Shown piece after piece: positions 44,801-51,817 of a DNA stretch of 64,000 bases. The notes below the pieces were generated by a model, which did not search any database, was not told the origin of the DNA, and saw nothing but the letters and a program-made list of their open reading frames with translations. The position numbers and the translations under genes were made by a program. Within the stretch, counting starts at the first letter, position 1. Each line of letters begins with the position of its first letter. Origin of the DNA: Planctomycetota bacterium (GTDB lineage Bacteria > Planctomycetota > UBA1135 > GCA-002686595); contig JAJDEU010000052.1 in NCBI GenBank assembly GCA_029259635.1, forward strand, positions 124,001 to 188,000, written 5' to 3'.

Positions 44801-46952
44801 GCTCGGCGTGGTGGTCAATAACGCGATTCTGATCGTGCACCAGTCGATCAACTTCATGCGTGGAGTATCGGAAGACGAGAGCGGCGAGAAGCTGGCCATG
44901 ACGCCGCGGCGTGCGATCGCCGAGGCGACGCGCAGTCGTGTGCGGCCGATTTTGATGGGCACGCTGACCTCGATCGGCGGAATGGCGCCGCTCGTGTTCA
45001 TGCCCGGATCGGGCTCCGAACTCTATCGCGGCTTGGGCAGTGTGGTGCTGGGCGGACTCTTGGTCTCGACGGTCTTCACGCTCGTGCTGGTCCCGCTGCT
45101 GTTCTCGCTCTTGTGCGACCTCCAAATGAAGTTCGGCTGGCTGTCGGAGTCCGCGAATAGTGATCTCGAAGAGAGCGGTTCCGAAAGCTCGAAGCTCTCC
45201 GTCAGTCCCGGTGTAGTTGCGCTCTTGGTTTGCTGCAGCGCGCTGCTTCTCACGGGCTGTAAAATTCGACGGCCGTCGGAGGAGGATTCGCTCAGTCGGA
45301 CCGGGAAGCAGCTCGGGCGCAGCGTGCGAGCAGAGCGGCTCGCCGAACTCGACGAGCGCGCTGGCGAGCAACGAGAATTGAGAGAACGGACTTCTCGCGA
45401 GTCGAGTGCAATCGGAGACCGATTGGGATCGCTCGAAGACGGAGAGACCTCCGACGCTTGGGCCGCCCGCGAACTCTCCTTGGATGAGGACTTGGTCGGG
45501 GGCGAACAGAAGATATTGAAGCTCGCCCTGACCCGCGCCTTGGCGGATGCGGAGCAGTACAACTTGGCTCTGCGCAGATCTCGGCTGGCGCCGAAGATTT
45601 TCGCCGCAGAGGTCGCCGCCGCGGACGCCGCGTTCGATAGCTCCATCTTCGCTCGAGTGGAACACGAGAAGGTCGACCGACCCAACCCGGTGCCGCGCGT
45701 CTTCAATGCCGCAACGAATAGTTTCGTGACCGTCGGCGTGGGCGAGAGTCGCTCCCGGCGCTCAAACCTCTCGCTCGGTTTGCGGCGCAGTCTGGAGAGC
45801 GGCGGCACCGTCGAGGCGTCGACCTTTGTCGAGCGCTTCAACAATCGGACGGTCGGCCTCGAGTTCTCACCGGATCCGGCTTGGCGATCTGGGCTCGCGC
45901 TTACCGTCGAACAGCCGCTCCTGCGCGGCGCGGGCGAGGAGGTCAATCGCGCTGAGGTCGAACGCCTGGAGTACGGGCAAGAGCGCGCAGAGGAACTGGC
46001 GCAAGCCGATGCGCTCGCGCTCGCGGCTGCGACGGAGACGGCTTACTGGGATCTCTTCGAGGTCTGGCAGGAGTTCCGCATTCTCGAATTGTTGATCGAC
46101 GGCGGTTCCGAAGTCGAGCGCGTCTTGTTCGAGCGCCAGAGTTTTGACACCGAGCCCGCGCAGTATTCGGATGCGCTTGCGACAGTCGAGAGTCGGCGAG
46201 CTCAATTGGTTCGCGCGCGACTCCGCCTGCGCATGTTTTCCGATCGGCTCAAGGCGCTCGCCCAAGCGCCGGAGTATGCGCCTGGTTCAGAGGTCTTGAT
46301 CGAACCGTCCGATGTGCCCGATGCGGTCGGGCTTCGCTTTTCGCTGGAGCGTGACATTACGCGAGCGTTGAAGCGGCGGCCGGAGATGCGGGCAGCGCTG
46401 TTTTCGATCGAGGACAGCCAACTGCAAGAGCGCATCGCGAAGAACCTCGAAGGGGCTGACCTGAGCCTGATTGGAGAGCTGTCTCTGCTCGGCGAAGACG
46501 AGGAGATTGGAAAAGCGAATCGCGAGCTCGACAACTTCTTGAGCTATCTGATCGGGCTCAGTTACGAGCTGCCTGTGGGGAATCGAGCGGCGAAAGCCGA
46601 GCGGCGGCGCGCGCGGCTGGTCGGGCGCGAAGCGGCACTTCGCTACGAGGAGACGGCGCTCGCCGTCGTGATGGAGGTCAAAGCCGCGCTGCGCGAGGTC
46701 GAGACCAGCTGGCGACTGATGGAGGCGACGCGCAGCCTGCGTCTCGCGCAGACGGAGAATCTGCGCGCGCTCGTCGCGGAAGAGGAAGAGCGCACAACGC
46801 TCAGTCCGGAGTTCTTGTCGCTGAAGTTCCAGCGGCAGGAGCGGCTGGCGCTCGCTCAAATCGAAGAGGTCCGTGCGAGGTGTGACTATCAGCGCGCCTT
46901 GGTGGCCTACCGGCGGGCGCTGGGCGGAGGGCCGGCTGGCGAGGGAAACTAG
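41868..46952 (+). CDS. RND efflux pump fused in frame to a TolC-like outer-membrane efflux lipoprotein domain
   Basis: The 1694-residue product starts at ATG 41868, overlapping the fusion-protein gene's stop. Residues about 1-1095 are a full RND transporter: twelve membrane helices, two large periplasmic loops, and GMVVDNAIVVLENIYRHLE in helix four, where AcrB has a second Asp but this has Asn. GVVVNNAILIVHQSINFMRG sits in the matching second half. Residues about 1115-1131 are a lipoprotein-like signal: hydrophobic VVALLVCCSALLLTGC with Cys1131 in a good lipobox (L-T-G-C). Residues 1131-1694 are an outer-membrane efflux domain with long coiled-coil helices (RAEVERLEYGQERAEELAQ, ALAQIEEVRARCDYQRALVAYRRALGG). 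No stop or good internal start separates the halves. Signal peptidase II could cleave the tail off after insertion. Topology fits, since RND C-termini are cytoplasmic. Confidence 0.9.
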   Translation: MIQTAVKQPVSVAVGVLLILLGGIVAFQRIAIQLTPNVEDTIVSVSTFWEGASPHEIEQEVIDEQEDKLQGLSGLKGITSKSQQGVGGIRLEFAVGTPKEVALREVSEKLREVPEYPSGVDEPVIEASDPDTKDYIAWVVLETTDPVLDIRDLQDFTLDRVVPIFERIPGMAEVNALGGREREVQILFDPTALALRGLSVDRMVAAIQSTNQNRSAGEVAESQSDVRLRLVSKYSSVRQVEETVVAQTEAGPVRLSDVATVEETFKEPRTFVRSRGRQVIAINFQREIGSNVMEVMDRLRREIERVNQPGEILDRRARELGLSGTLKLQQVFDQTIYIDDALMLVRNNIWIGGALAILVLLLFLRSLRSAGIIALAIPISVIGAVVLMVSLGRSVNVISLAGMAFAVGMVVDNAIVVLENIYRHLELGKSRFQAAVDGTREVFGAILAATLTTVCVFIPILLIEEEAGQLFRDIALAIVASVSLSLVVSVTVIPTCASRLLRARRTSDTEKSRLSLPRLVGNGVYWLCGSVTARIALVLAFAGLSVVGTLALMPPADYLPVGNRNLFFGLMIPPPGYNLEQRSDLGARVEETIRPFWEAGQLERGTADYAKAEAALPEVPTFDFATMQPGAPVVPAPLENYFLVALEDVLFHGAISDDPERVIDISALFAHATRGDVAPGVFAFGFQVPLFQLGGNSGSAVKINFVGDDLDEVSASAFAVFMEMMMQYGPGTTQPDPANFNVPGPELRVVPNLVRLAEAGLSPAELGLAVQALGDGAIIGDYEVGGQTIDLKLIAKEGAFLGDLGETPIATPLGGVLPLSSLCELQRVNAAAQINRVARQRSVTLQFTPQGVPLEQAVAGVASLLEQKRAEGAIPPGVETSFSGSASKLGAVRSAMLGDGTFAGILSSSLVLALLVVYLLMCVLFQSFLRPAVIMFSVPLATLGGFAALQGVHLWSLSDPYMPLQNLDVLTMLGFIILLGVVVNNAILIVHQSINFMRGVSEDESGEKLAMTPRRAIAEATRSRVRPILMGTLTSIGGMAPLVFMPGSGSELYRGLGSVVLGGLLVSTVFTLVLVPLLFSLLCDLQMKFGWLSESANSDLEESGSESSKLSVSPGVVALLVCCSALLLTGCKIRRPSEEDSLSRTGKQLGRSVRAERLAELDERAGEQRELRERTSRESSAIGDRLGSLEDGETSDAWAARELSLDEDLVGGEQKILKLALTRALADAEQYNLALRRSRLAPKIFAAEVAAADAAFDSSIFARVEHEKVDRPNPVPRVFNAATNSFVTVGVGESRSRRSNLSLGLRRSLESGGTVEASTFVERFNNRTVGLEFSPDPAWRSGLALTVEQPLLRGAGEEVNRAEVERLEYGQERAEELAQADALALAAATETAYWDLFEVWQEFRILELLIDGGSEVERVLFERQSFDTEPAQYSDALATVESRRAQLVRARLRLRMFSDRLKALAQAPEYAPGSEVLIEPSDVPDAVGLRFSLERDITRALKRRPEMRAALFSIEDSQLQERIAKNLEGADLSLIGELSLLGEDEEIGKANRELDNFLSYLIGLSYELPVGNRAAKAERRRARLVGREAALRYEETALAVVMEVKAALREVETSWRLMEATRSLRLAQTENLRALVAEEEERTTLSPEFLSLKFQRQERLALAQIEEVRARCDYQRALVAYRRALGGGPAGEGN

Positions 46953-48199
46953 ACCGCGACTCGCGCATCGCCGGGCAGGCTGATGTCGACGAGGTGCGGG
47001 GTGTAGATCAGCTCGCGCTCGAAGAGTTCGGTGAGGACTCCACGGGATTGCATGGTGGTCAGGCCGTCGCTCTCTAGGATTCGCATCAAGTCGCGGCCGA
47101 GAAAGGGCTCGGAAACTGTGGCGAGCATAACCGCGGCGCTGGCGACCGGACCGGGTGAGAGCGAGACCGGCTCCGAGCCACGCAGGCAAGTCGAGATCTT
47201 TTCAATCTTCGATTCGCACCAAACCCCGCGGTGCTCAAGCGTGAGAGTGACCTCGGGATGAACATTGATCGGGAGCGTCTCGTAGGTCTCCGGCGCGGGC
47301 GCTTGACGCAGCCGGTTGCCGGGCTTGCAGACGTACAGCTCAAGCTTGCCAGGCCGGTGAATCGAGAGCGCCAGCTTGTAGCGATCGAGCTCGGATTGAT
47401 GAGCGAGGCGCTCGGCGAGGAGGTCGGACTGTTGGTTGCCCTGTAGCTCCTGAGCGGGATTCCACGCCGAACTGTCGGCCCAGCTCATGAAGGCCAGGCC
47501 GCTTGAATCGATTAGGTCGAAGAGCGAGTCAATGTCGTAGAACTGCTCGCAGGGATGCAGGTAGCGATCGACGAACTCGGCATCGTCGACTTCATTTGCG
47601 CTCTTCCAAGTGGCGTTGTCCGGCTGGGCGGAGGCGAGGTTGCGCACGAGTTCACGAGCGACAGCGAGGCGCTCGACCAGCGGCTCGGAACTCTCGGTCA
47701 GCGCTTGGATGGCAGCGGCGACGCGTTGCATCGGATCGCGTTGGCCGTAGACCATCAGGGCGATTACGCCGTGAGGAGCGAGGTGCTTGCCGAGGGCTCG
47801 GAGAGCGGCACTCGGATCGGTCAGGTGGTGGATGACGCCCGAGCTGTGGATGATGTCGAAGTTGCGCTCTTCGAGGTCGAGTTGCTCGAGGTCGGACTCG
47901 AGCAGGCGCAGGTTCTTGAGACCGCGAGCGGAAACTTGCGCTTCGGCTTCGGCCAGAGCGACTCGGTTGAGGTCGACGCCGAGGAAGTCGATGTCGGGCT
48001 GGAGGCTGGCTGCACCGATGAGACCGAGCGCGCGTCCGCAGCCCGCGTCGAGAACACGGATGGTGCCAGCGGTCTTGCGACTCTGTTCGGAGAGCGAGAG
48101 CAGGTAGCGCGCGTCGAAGCCCAAGCGAATCGTCGGAGTCCCGCTCGGGTAAGGGAACTGCTCGTAGAGCTCGCGCACAGTCCGGGTGGTCTCGTTCAT
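46949..48199 (-). CDS. Class I SAM-dependent methyltransferase
   Basis: The 416-residue product begins with VRELYEQFPYPSG, a lead-in seen in some bacterial methyltransferases. It continues with VLDAGCGRALG (motif I, SAM-binding), FLGVDLNRVALAEAE (motif II acid), and FDIIHSSGVIHHLTDP (motif IV-like). Residues about 200-416 are a helical and beta-rich C-terminal half with no recognised motif. It probably methylates a small molecule, lipid or peptide, but the target is unknown. It converges with the RND fusion gene, with the last four bases overlapping, so these genes read towards each other. The cell compartment is the cytoplasm. No ribosome-binding site is clear before ATG 48199. Confidence 0.8.
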   Translation of the reverse strand: MNETTRTVRELYEQFPYPSGTPTIRLGFDARYLLSLSEQSRKTAGTIRVLDAGCGRALGLIGAASLQPDIDFLGVDLNRVALAEAEAQVSARGLKNLRLLESDLEQLDLEERNFDIIHSSGVIHHLTDPSAALRALGKHLAPHGVIALMVYGQRDPMQRVAAAIQALTESSEPLVERLAVARELVRNLASAQPDNATWKSANEVDDAEFVDRYLHPCEQFYDIDSLFDLIDSSGLAFMSWADSSAWNPAQELQGNQQSDLLAERLAHQSELDRYKLALSIHRPGKLELYVCKPGNRLRQAPAPETYETLPINVHPEVTLTLEHRGVWCESKIEKISTCLRGSEPVSLSPGPVASAAVMLATVSEPFLGRDLMRILESDGLTTMQSRGVLTELFERELIYTPHLVDISLPGDARVAV

Positions 48200-48298
48200 A
48201 GAGGAGACCTTCGACTGACCTTTCGAATCGCTTGAGGGGGCGAAAGCCGGGTATCGAGGATCGTCCCGTTCTTGCGCGCGAGTCCGTCGTGCGAGCAG

Positions 48299-50080
48299 CT
48301 AGGCCAGCTCGAGAATGACCTGCAGACGCAGGAAGTCGACGTCTTTGACTTCGATCGCGATCGGATAGCCCTCGGTGAAGGAGAGGCTTCGCCGGCCAAC
48401 GCGAATCTTGATCGTCGGGCCTTTGAGTTCGGGGCGGTCGCCGATGGATCGTGCGGGCAAGAAGCCGAAGACATTGAGCTCTTCGAGGTGAACCTCGATG
48501 CCGGCGCGCGAGACACGATGAACCTTGGCTTCGATGCGCTCGCCGATGTGGGGCTCCATGAACTGGCAGATCTTCAGGTCGCCGACGGCCGTCTCGGCCA
48601 TCTCCGCGATCTCAGACTGTTGCGAGCAGTGCGCGGCAACGTGATTGAGGTCCTCTAGGAACTCGTCGGTGCGAAGCTCTTGTGCCGCTTCGTCAGCGCG
48701 GTTTTCAACCGCCCACAGCCAGCGGTGCACAATCAGGTCGGGATAGCGTCGGATCGGGGATGTGAAGTGAAGATAGGCTTTCCGCGCGAGCCCGAAGTGA
48801 GTGGCGACGTCTTCGTGGTCTCGCACTTCATAGATCGCGCGCTCGACCAGACCCATGATCCGCCCGATCAACGCTTCGGCATTCGGCCGGTTTCTTGCGG
48901 CTCGAATCATCCTGCCGATGTCGCGGCCGGTGAGGCGCTGCTTGTCGGGAACGCGAATGTTGTGCTGTTCGAGCAGCTTGGCCACGGCTTCGATCTCTTC
49001 CGGGTCCTTCTCGGGATGAACGCGATAGATGGTCGGCAGGCCGCGCTCGACGAAGAGGTCGCCGACCGCCTGGTTGGCCGCGAGCGCGGTCTCCTCGATG
49101 AGCGTGTTACTGAAGTACTTGGGATAGTCGACGATCGCTTTGACTTCGTGCTTCTCGTCGAAGACGAACTTCCGCTCTCGCGAGTTGATTCGCAGCGAGC
49201 CCTTGGCGTCGCGCAGCTTCTGCTGTGTCTTCGTCCAGCGCTCAAAGAGTCGAAGCGGTTTTTCCAGAAAGGCGAGCGCTCGCGCTTCCTCGGTATCTTC
49301 GCCGTTCAGCAGAGCCTGCACGTCCTTATAGGTACAGCGCTTCTTACTCTCGATGACACTCTTGTGAACCTCGGAGTGTCGGCGCTCACCGTTCGCTTCA
49401 AACTCCATGACGACGGAGTAAGCCAATCGCGGTCGGTCGGGCACGAGCGAGCAGAGCCCATTGGAGAGCGTCTCGGGAAGCATCGGCACCACTTGGTCGG
49501 GCAGGTAGACACTGGTGCCTCGCGCGAGAGCCTCGTCGTCGAGAACGGAGCCGGGCCTGACGTAGTGAGCTACGTCGGCAATGTGTACGCCGATTCTGAC
49601 CGCACCCTCCTCAAGAGCATCGATCGAGATCGCGTCGTCATAGTCCTTCGCGTCGGCACCGTCGATCGTGAAGATCAGCTGCTCCCGGAGATCGCGCCTG
49701 CCCTCGAAGTCCGCTTGGATCGGGTCGGACGGAAGGTTCTCGAGTTCGGCGAAGACGTCGGGCGGGAAGAAGGTGCGGACGCGGAATGAGCCGAGCAGCT
49801 GCATCTCTTCGGAGTCCTGATCTCGGTAGGGGGGTGGTCCCGAGTTCATGTCGCCGAAAGCGGCGGGCCTCGCGTCGATGCGCTCGCGGCTGGAGTCGGG
49901 CTCGTCAGTGGCGGATGAGCTCCGCGGACCGGCTTCCGAGGCGGATGGTTTGACTTCGCCCTCGCTCTCGACCGTCCAACCTCGGTCAGCGGTCTCGGGT
50001 TCCGGTTCGGAAGAGCCTCCCGTCGCGCGAAGCAAATCTTTGAAGCTCTTAAAGCCCTTACCCTGTTCTTCCTGATCCAT
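48299..50080 (-). CDS. RNB-family exoribonuclease with an S1-like C-terminus
   Basis: The 593-residue product has a polar, low-complexity N-terminus of about 80 residues rich in Glu, Pro and Ser. A RNase II/R catalytic core follows from about residue 125: FTIDGADAKDYDDAISID holds the cluster of metal-binding Asp residues, then VGVHIADVAHYV-like and TSVYLPDQVVPMLPETLSNGLCSL. YRVHPEKDPEEIEAVAKLL and HFTSPIRRYPDLIVHRWLW lie further on. The last 90 residues (KVHRVSRAGIEVHLEELNVFGFLP) look like an S1 RNA-binding domain. The cold-shock domain pair of full RNase R is missing, so the protein is shorter than usual. It degrades RNA 3'-to-5' in the cytoplasm. ATG 50080 was chosen over an in-frame TTG at 50086. 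Confidence 0.88.
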   Translation of the reverse strand: MDQEEQGKGFKSFKDLLRATGGSSEPEPETADRGWTVESEGEVKPSASEAGPRSSSATDEPDSSRERIDARPAAFGDMNSGPPPYRDQDSEEMQLLGSFRVRTFFPPDVFAELENLPSDPIQADFEGRRDLREQLIFTIDGADAKDYDDAISIDALEEGAVRIGVHIADVAHYVRPGSVLDDEALARGTSVYLPDQVVPMLPETLSNGLCSLVPDRPRLAYSVVMEFEANGERRHSEVHKSVIESKKRCTYKDVQALLNGEDTEEARALAFLEKPLRLFERWTKTQQKLRDAKGSLRINSRERKFVFDEKHEVKAIVDYPKYFSNTLIEETALAANQAVGDLFVERGLPTIYRVHPEKDPEEIEAVAKLLEQHNIRVPDKQRLTGRDIGRMIRAARNRPNAEALIGRIMGLVERAIYEVRDHEDVATHFGLARKAYLHFTSPIRRYPDLIVHRWLWAVENRADEAAQELRTDEFLEDLNHVAAHCSQQSEIAEMAETAVGDLKICQFMEPHIGERIEAKVHRVSRAGIEVHLEELNVFGFLPARSIGDRPELKGPTIKIRVGRRSLSFTEGYPIAIEVKDVDFLRLQVILELA

Positions 50081-50488
50081 GTTCAAAGGATAGAGCAGCT
50101 TTCCTTATTGATCACGAAAAGCCGCGTGGGATTGATTCTCGAAATCGACGCCAAACCTCGCTGAATCGGGTAATCCTGAATATGAGCAATTCATCATGTT
50201 TGGGATTTAGCGCGTTCATGAGTGTGAGGAGTTCTCCTAAGAGGGGGAGGAACTCGAACCACTGGCCCGGTTTACGACTCAAAGGTCGTTAGAGATCCCG
50301 CAGCACGAACAGGGGTGATTCGCCGCTGAAGGCGGATTTCAGGTCATCGATATCCCGAGAAAGTCGCGATTCCGCGAGCGCGTGGATCAGCCTTTCCACC
50401 GGGAGCTGGCCGGGGATCGCAGTCGAAGAGGCCGAGCGCTCTTGAATGGCTGCTAGGTACTTCGCCCCCAATCGCAACTTCCTGCCCC
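50081..50488. other. Intergenic region with a tRNA-like remnant on the minus strand
   Basis: No gene is convincing in these 408 bases. On the minus strand 50260-50251 reads GGTTCGAGTT, close to the T-loop consensus of tRNAs but with an extra base before CC. A 5-bp stem (50274-50278 with 50285-50289) encloses a six-base loop, unlike the seven of an anticodon arm. No acceptor or D-arm is found, so this is at most a degraded tRNA 3' part or chance. The region also holds an imperfect inverted repeat near 50229-50254. Confidence 0.25.
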
Positions 50489-51817
50489 ATGGAACCCGGT
50501 ATGAAATCTCCCCTAACGAACCATTTATCGACAGTAGGCCACTCTTCTAGAGCGACCACATTCCAGCGTTGGATAGGCCGGCTCGCGCTTCTCTTTTCTG
50601 TATTCGTCGGCGTAGGTTTTGCGCTACCGCTGCCGGAGACACAGGAAGACTTCTCGCTCTCTCCGAGACTCAACGCGCTCGTACTCTCCGCTCAAGGCGA
50701 TGTTCTGGGACCGGAGAGTGAGTGGGGTCGGCAAAAGAACACCATTGCAGGCACTAGCTTGTCCGTCATTTTGCCCGACGACAGTGATCTCTCTAGCGCG
50801 CGCAGATCGGAGTTGCTCCTACTCTCGAAGCACTTGTTCGAGCAGACGGTTGCGAGCTCGACTGGCCAAATCGGAACTTGGCTGTCGGACGGAACTCTCG
50901 CCGGAATCGAGTTCGAGCTGTTCGGAAGTAACGATCCCGTGTCGGCGCCTCTTGCGGCTGATCGCCTAAGCACGATCGGAAGGCTCGCGGGTCTCGATGA
51001 TGCGGGTCAACCCGCGACGCTGGGCTGGGTCTACTGCTATGACGCAGCGAAGCTCCAAGCAAGAAGTACAGCACTCGCCTCGACAACGGGCGGCGCTGTG
51101 ACGACGAGTGAAACCCTGTTCACCGGGCCCGTTGTTCAAGCTAGCGGAGAGGGAAGCTTCGCCGTGTACTTGCAGACCGTTGACTCGCATGTCAGGGGAG
51201 ACCTCGTGTCGAACGGCGGTATTCGCATCAATGGCAATGACAACTCGGCTCTCGAGTACCTGAGAGCGGGAGCCAATATCGTTGCGACTGGGACGGGAAC
51301 CACTCTCGGCAGTCGATTCACAGGGACTCCGGTCGTGTCCCTGCCCACTCCGCAGCAGGCGGCGCTTGCTTATGAGAATCTGGCAAAGGCGAACAGCACC
51401 TTTTTCAACTCGGCGATTACAATCGTCGACGACGGAGCCGGCGGCTTCGAGACTTCACAGGGGATTCCGATCAGCGGGGTCGTCTACGTCGTAGGAGACA
51501 TAACCGTCAGCTTGAGCGGGGCCACAGGCAACTTGACCTTGATTGCCGAGGGCAGTGTTGAATACTTGGGCAACAACAACTCGATCGATCCCGCTGTCGA
51601 TGCTCTAACCACGTGGGCGATCAAGGATTCCAATGGACAAGTTGATAATGACGTTGTGGTCTCCGGCACGGGCAACAGTTTTACAGGCCGATTCTTCGCG
51701 CCTGGTGGGACGGTTGAGGTGGCAGGCAATGACACGACGATCGTCGGTAGCCTTTACGCGTGGAAGGTAGTCGTTGCAGGTGAACGGCAAAGCGTCGGAG
51801 ACGGAACGATGCCCTAG
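50489..51817 (+). CDS. Exported beta-rich protein of unknown function
   Basis: The 442-residue product has a signal peptide (hydrophobic residues about 33-47, LALLFSVFVGVGFALPLP, after a basic stretch). Residues about 50-200 are mixed alpha/beta and contain TLGWVYCYDAAKLQ. Residues about 215-440 are Gly/Asn/Thr-rich and repetitive in style, with short strands such as VRGDLVSNGGIRINGNDN, NLTLIAEGSVEYLGNNNS and TGRFFAPGGTVEVAGNDTTIVGS. This resembles right-handed beta-helix or polymer-like surface domains, as in pilin-associated DUF7305-type proteins, but no family match is certain. It may start at ATG 50501 instead of 50489. Its end overlaps the kinase gene by 44 bases, which suggests they are co-expressed. 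Confidence 0.55.
   Translation: MEPGMKSPLTNHLSTVGHSSRATTFQRWIGRLALLFSVFVGVGFALPLPETQEDFSLSPRLNALVLSAQGDVLGPESEWGRQKNTIAGTSLSVILPDDSDLSSARRSELLLLSKHLFEQTVASSTGQIGTWLSDGTLAGIEFELFGSNDPVSAPLAADRLSTIGRLAGLDDAGQPATLGWVYCYDAAKLQARSTALASTTGGAVTTSETLFTGPVVQASGEGSFAVYLQTVDSHVRGDLVSNGGIRINGNDNSALEYLRAGANIVATGTGTTLGSRFTGTPVVSLPTPQQAALAYENLAKANSTFFNSAITIVDDGAGGFETSQGIPISGVVYVVGDITVSLSGATGNLTLIAEGSVEYLGNNNSIDPAVDALTTWAIKDSNGQVDNDVVVSGTGNSFTGRFFAPGGTVEVAGNDTTIVGSLYAWKVVVAGERQSVGDGTMP

Noticed and set aside
43542-45665. Minus-strand frame of 707 codons
   Set aside because: It is antisense to the RND pump gene and rich in Arg, His and Gln with no motif, so it is a shadow frame.
50074-50290. Intact tRNA gene
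   Set aside because: No acceptor stem or D-arm could be built, the anticodon-like loop has six bases and the spacing to the T-loop is wrong.
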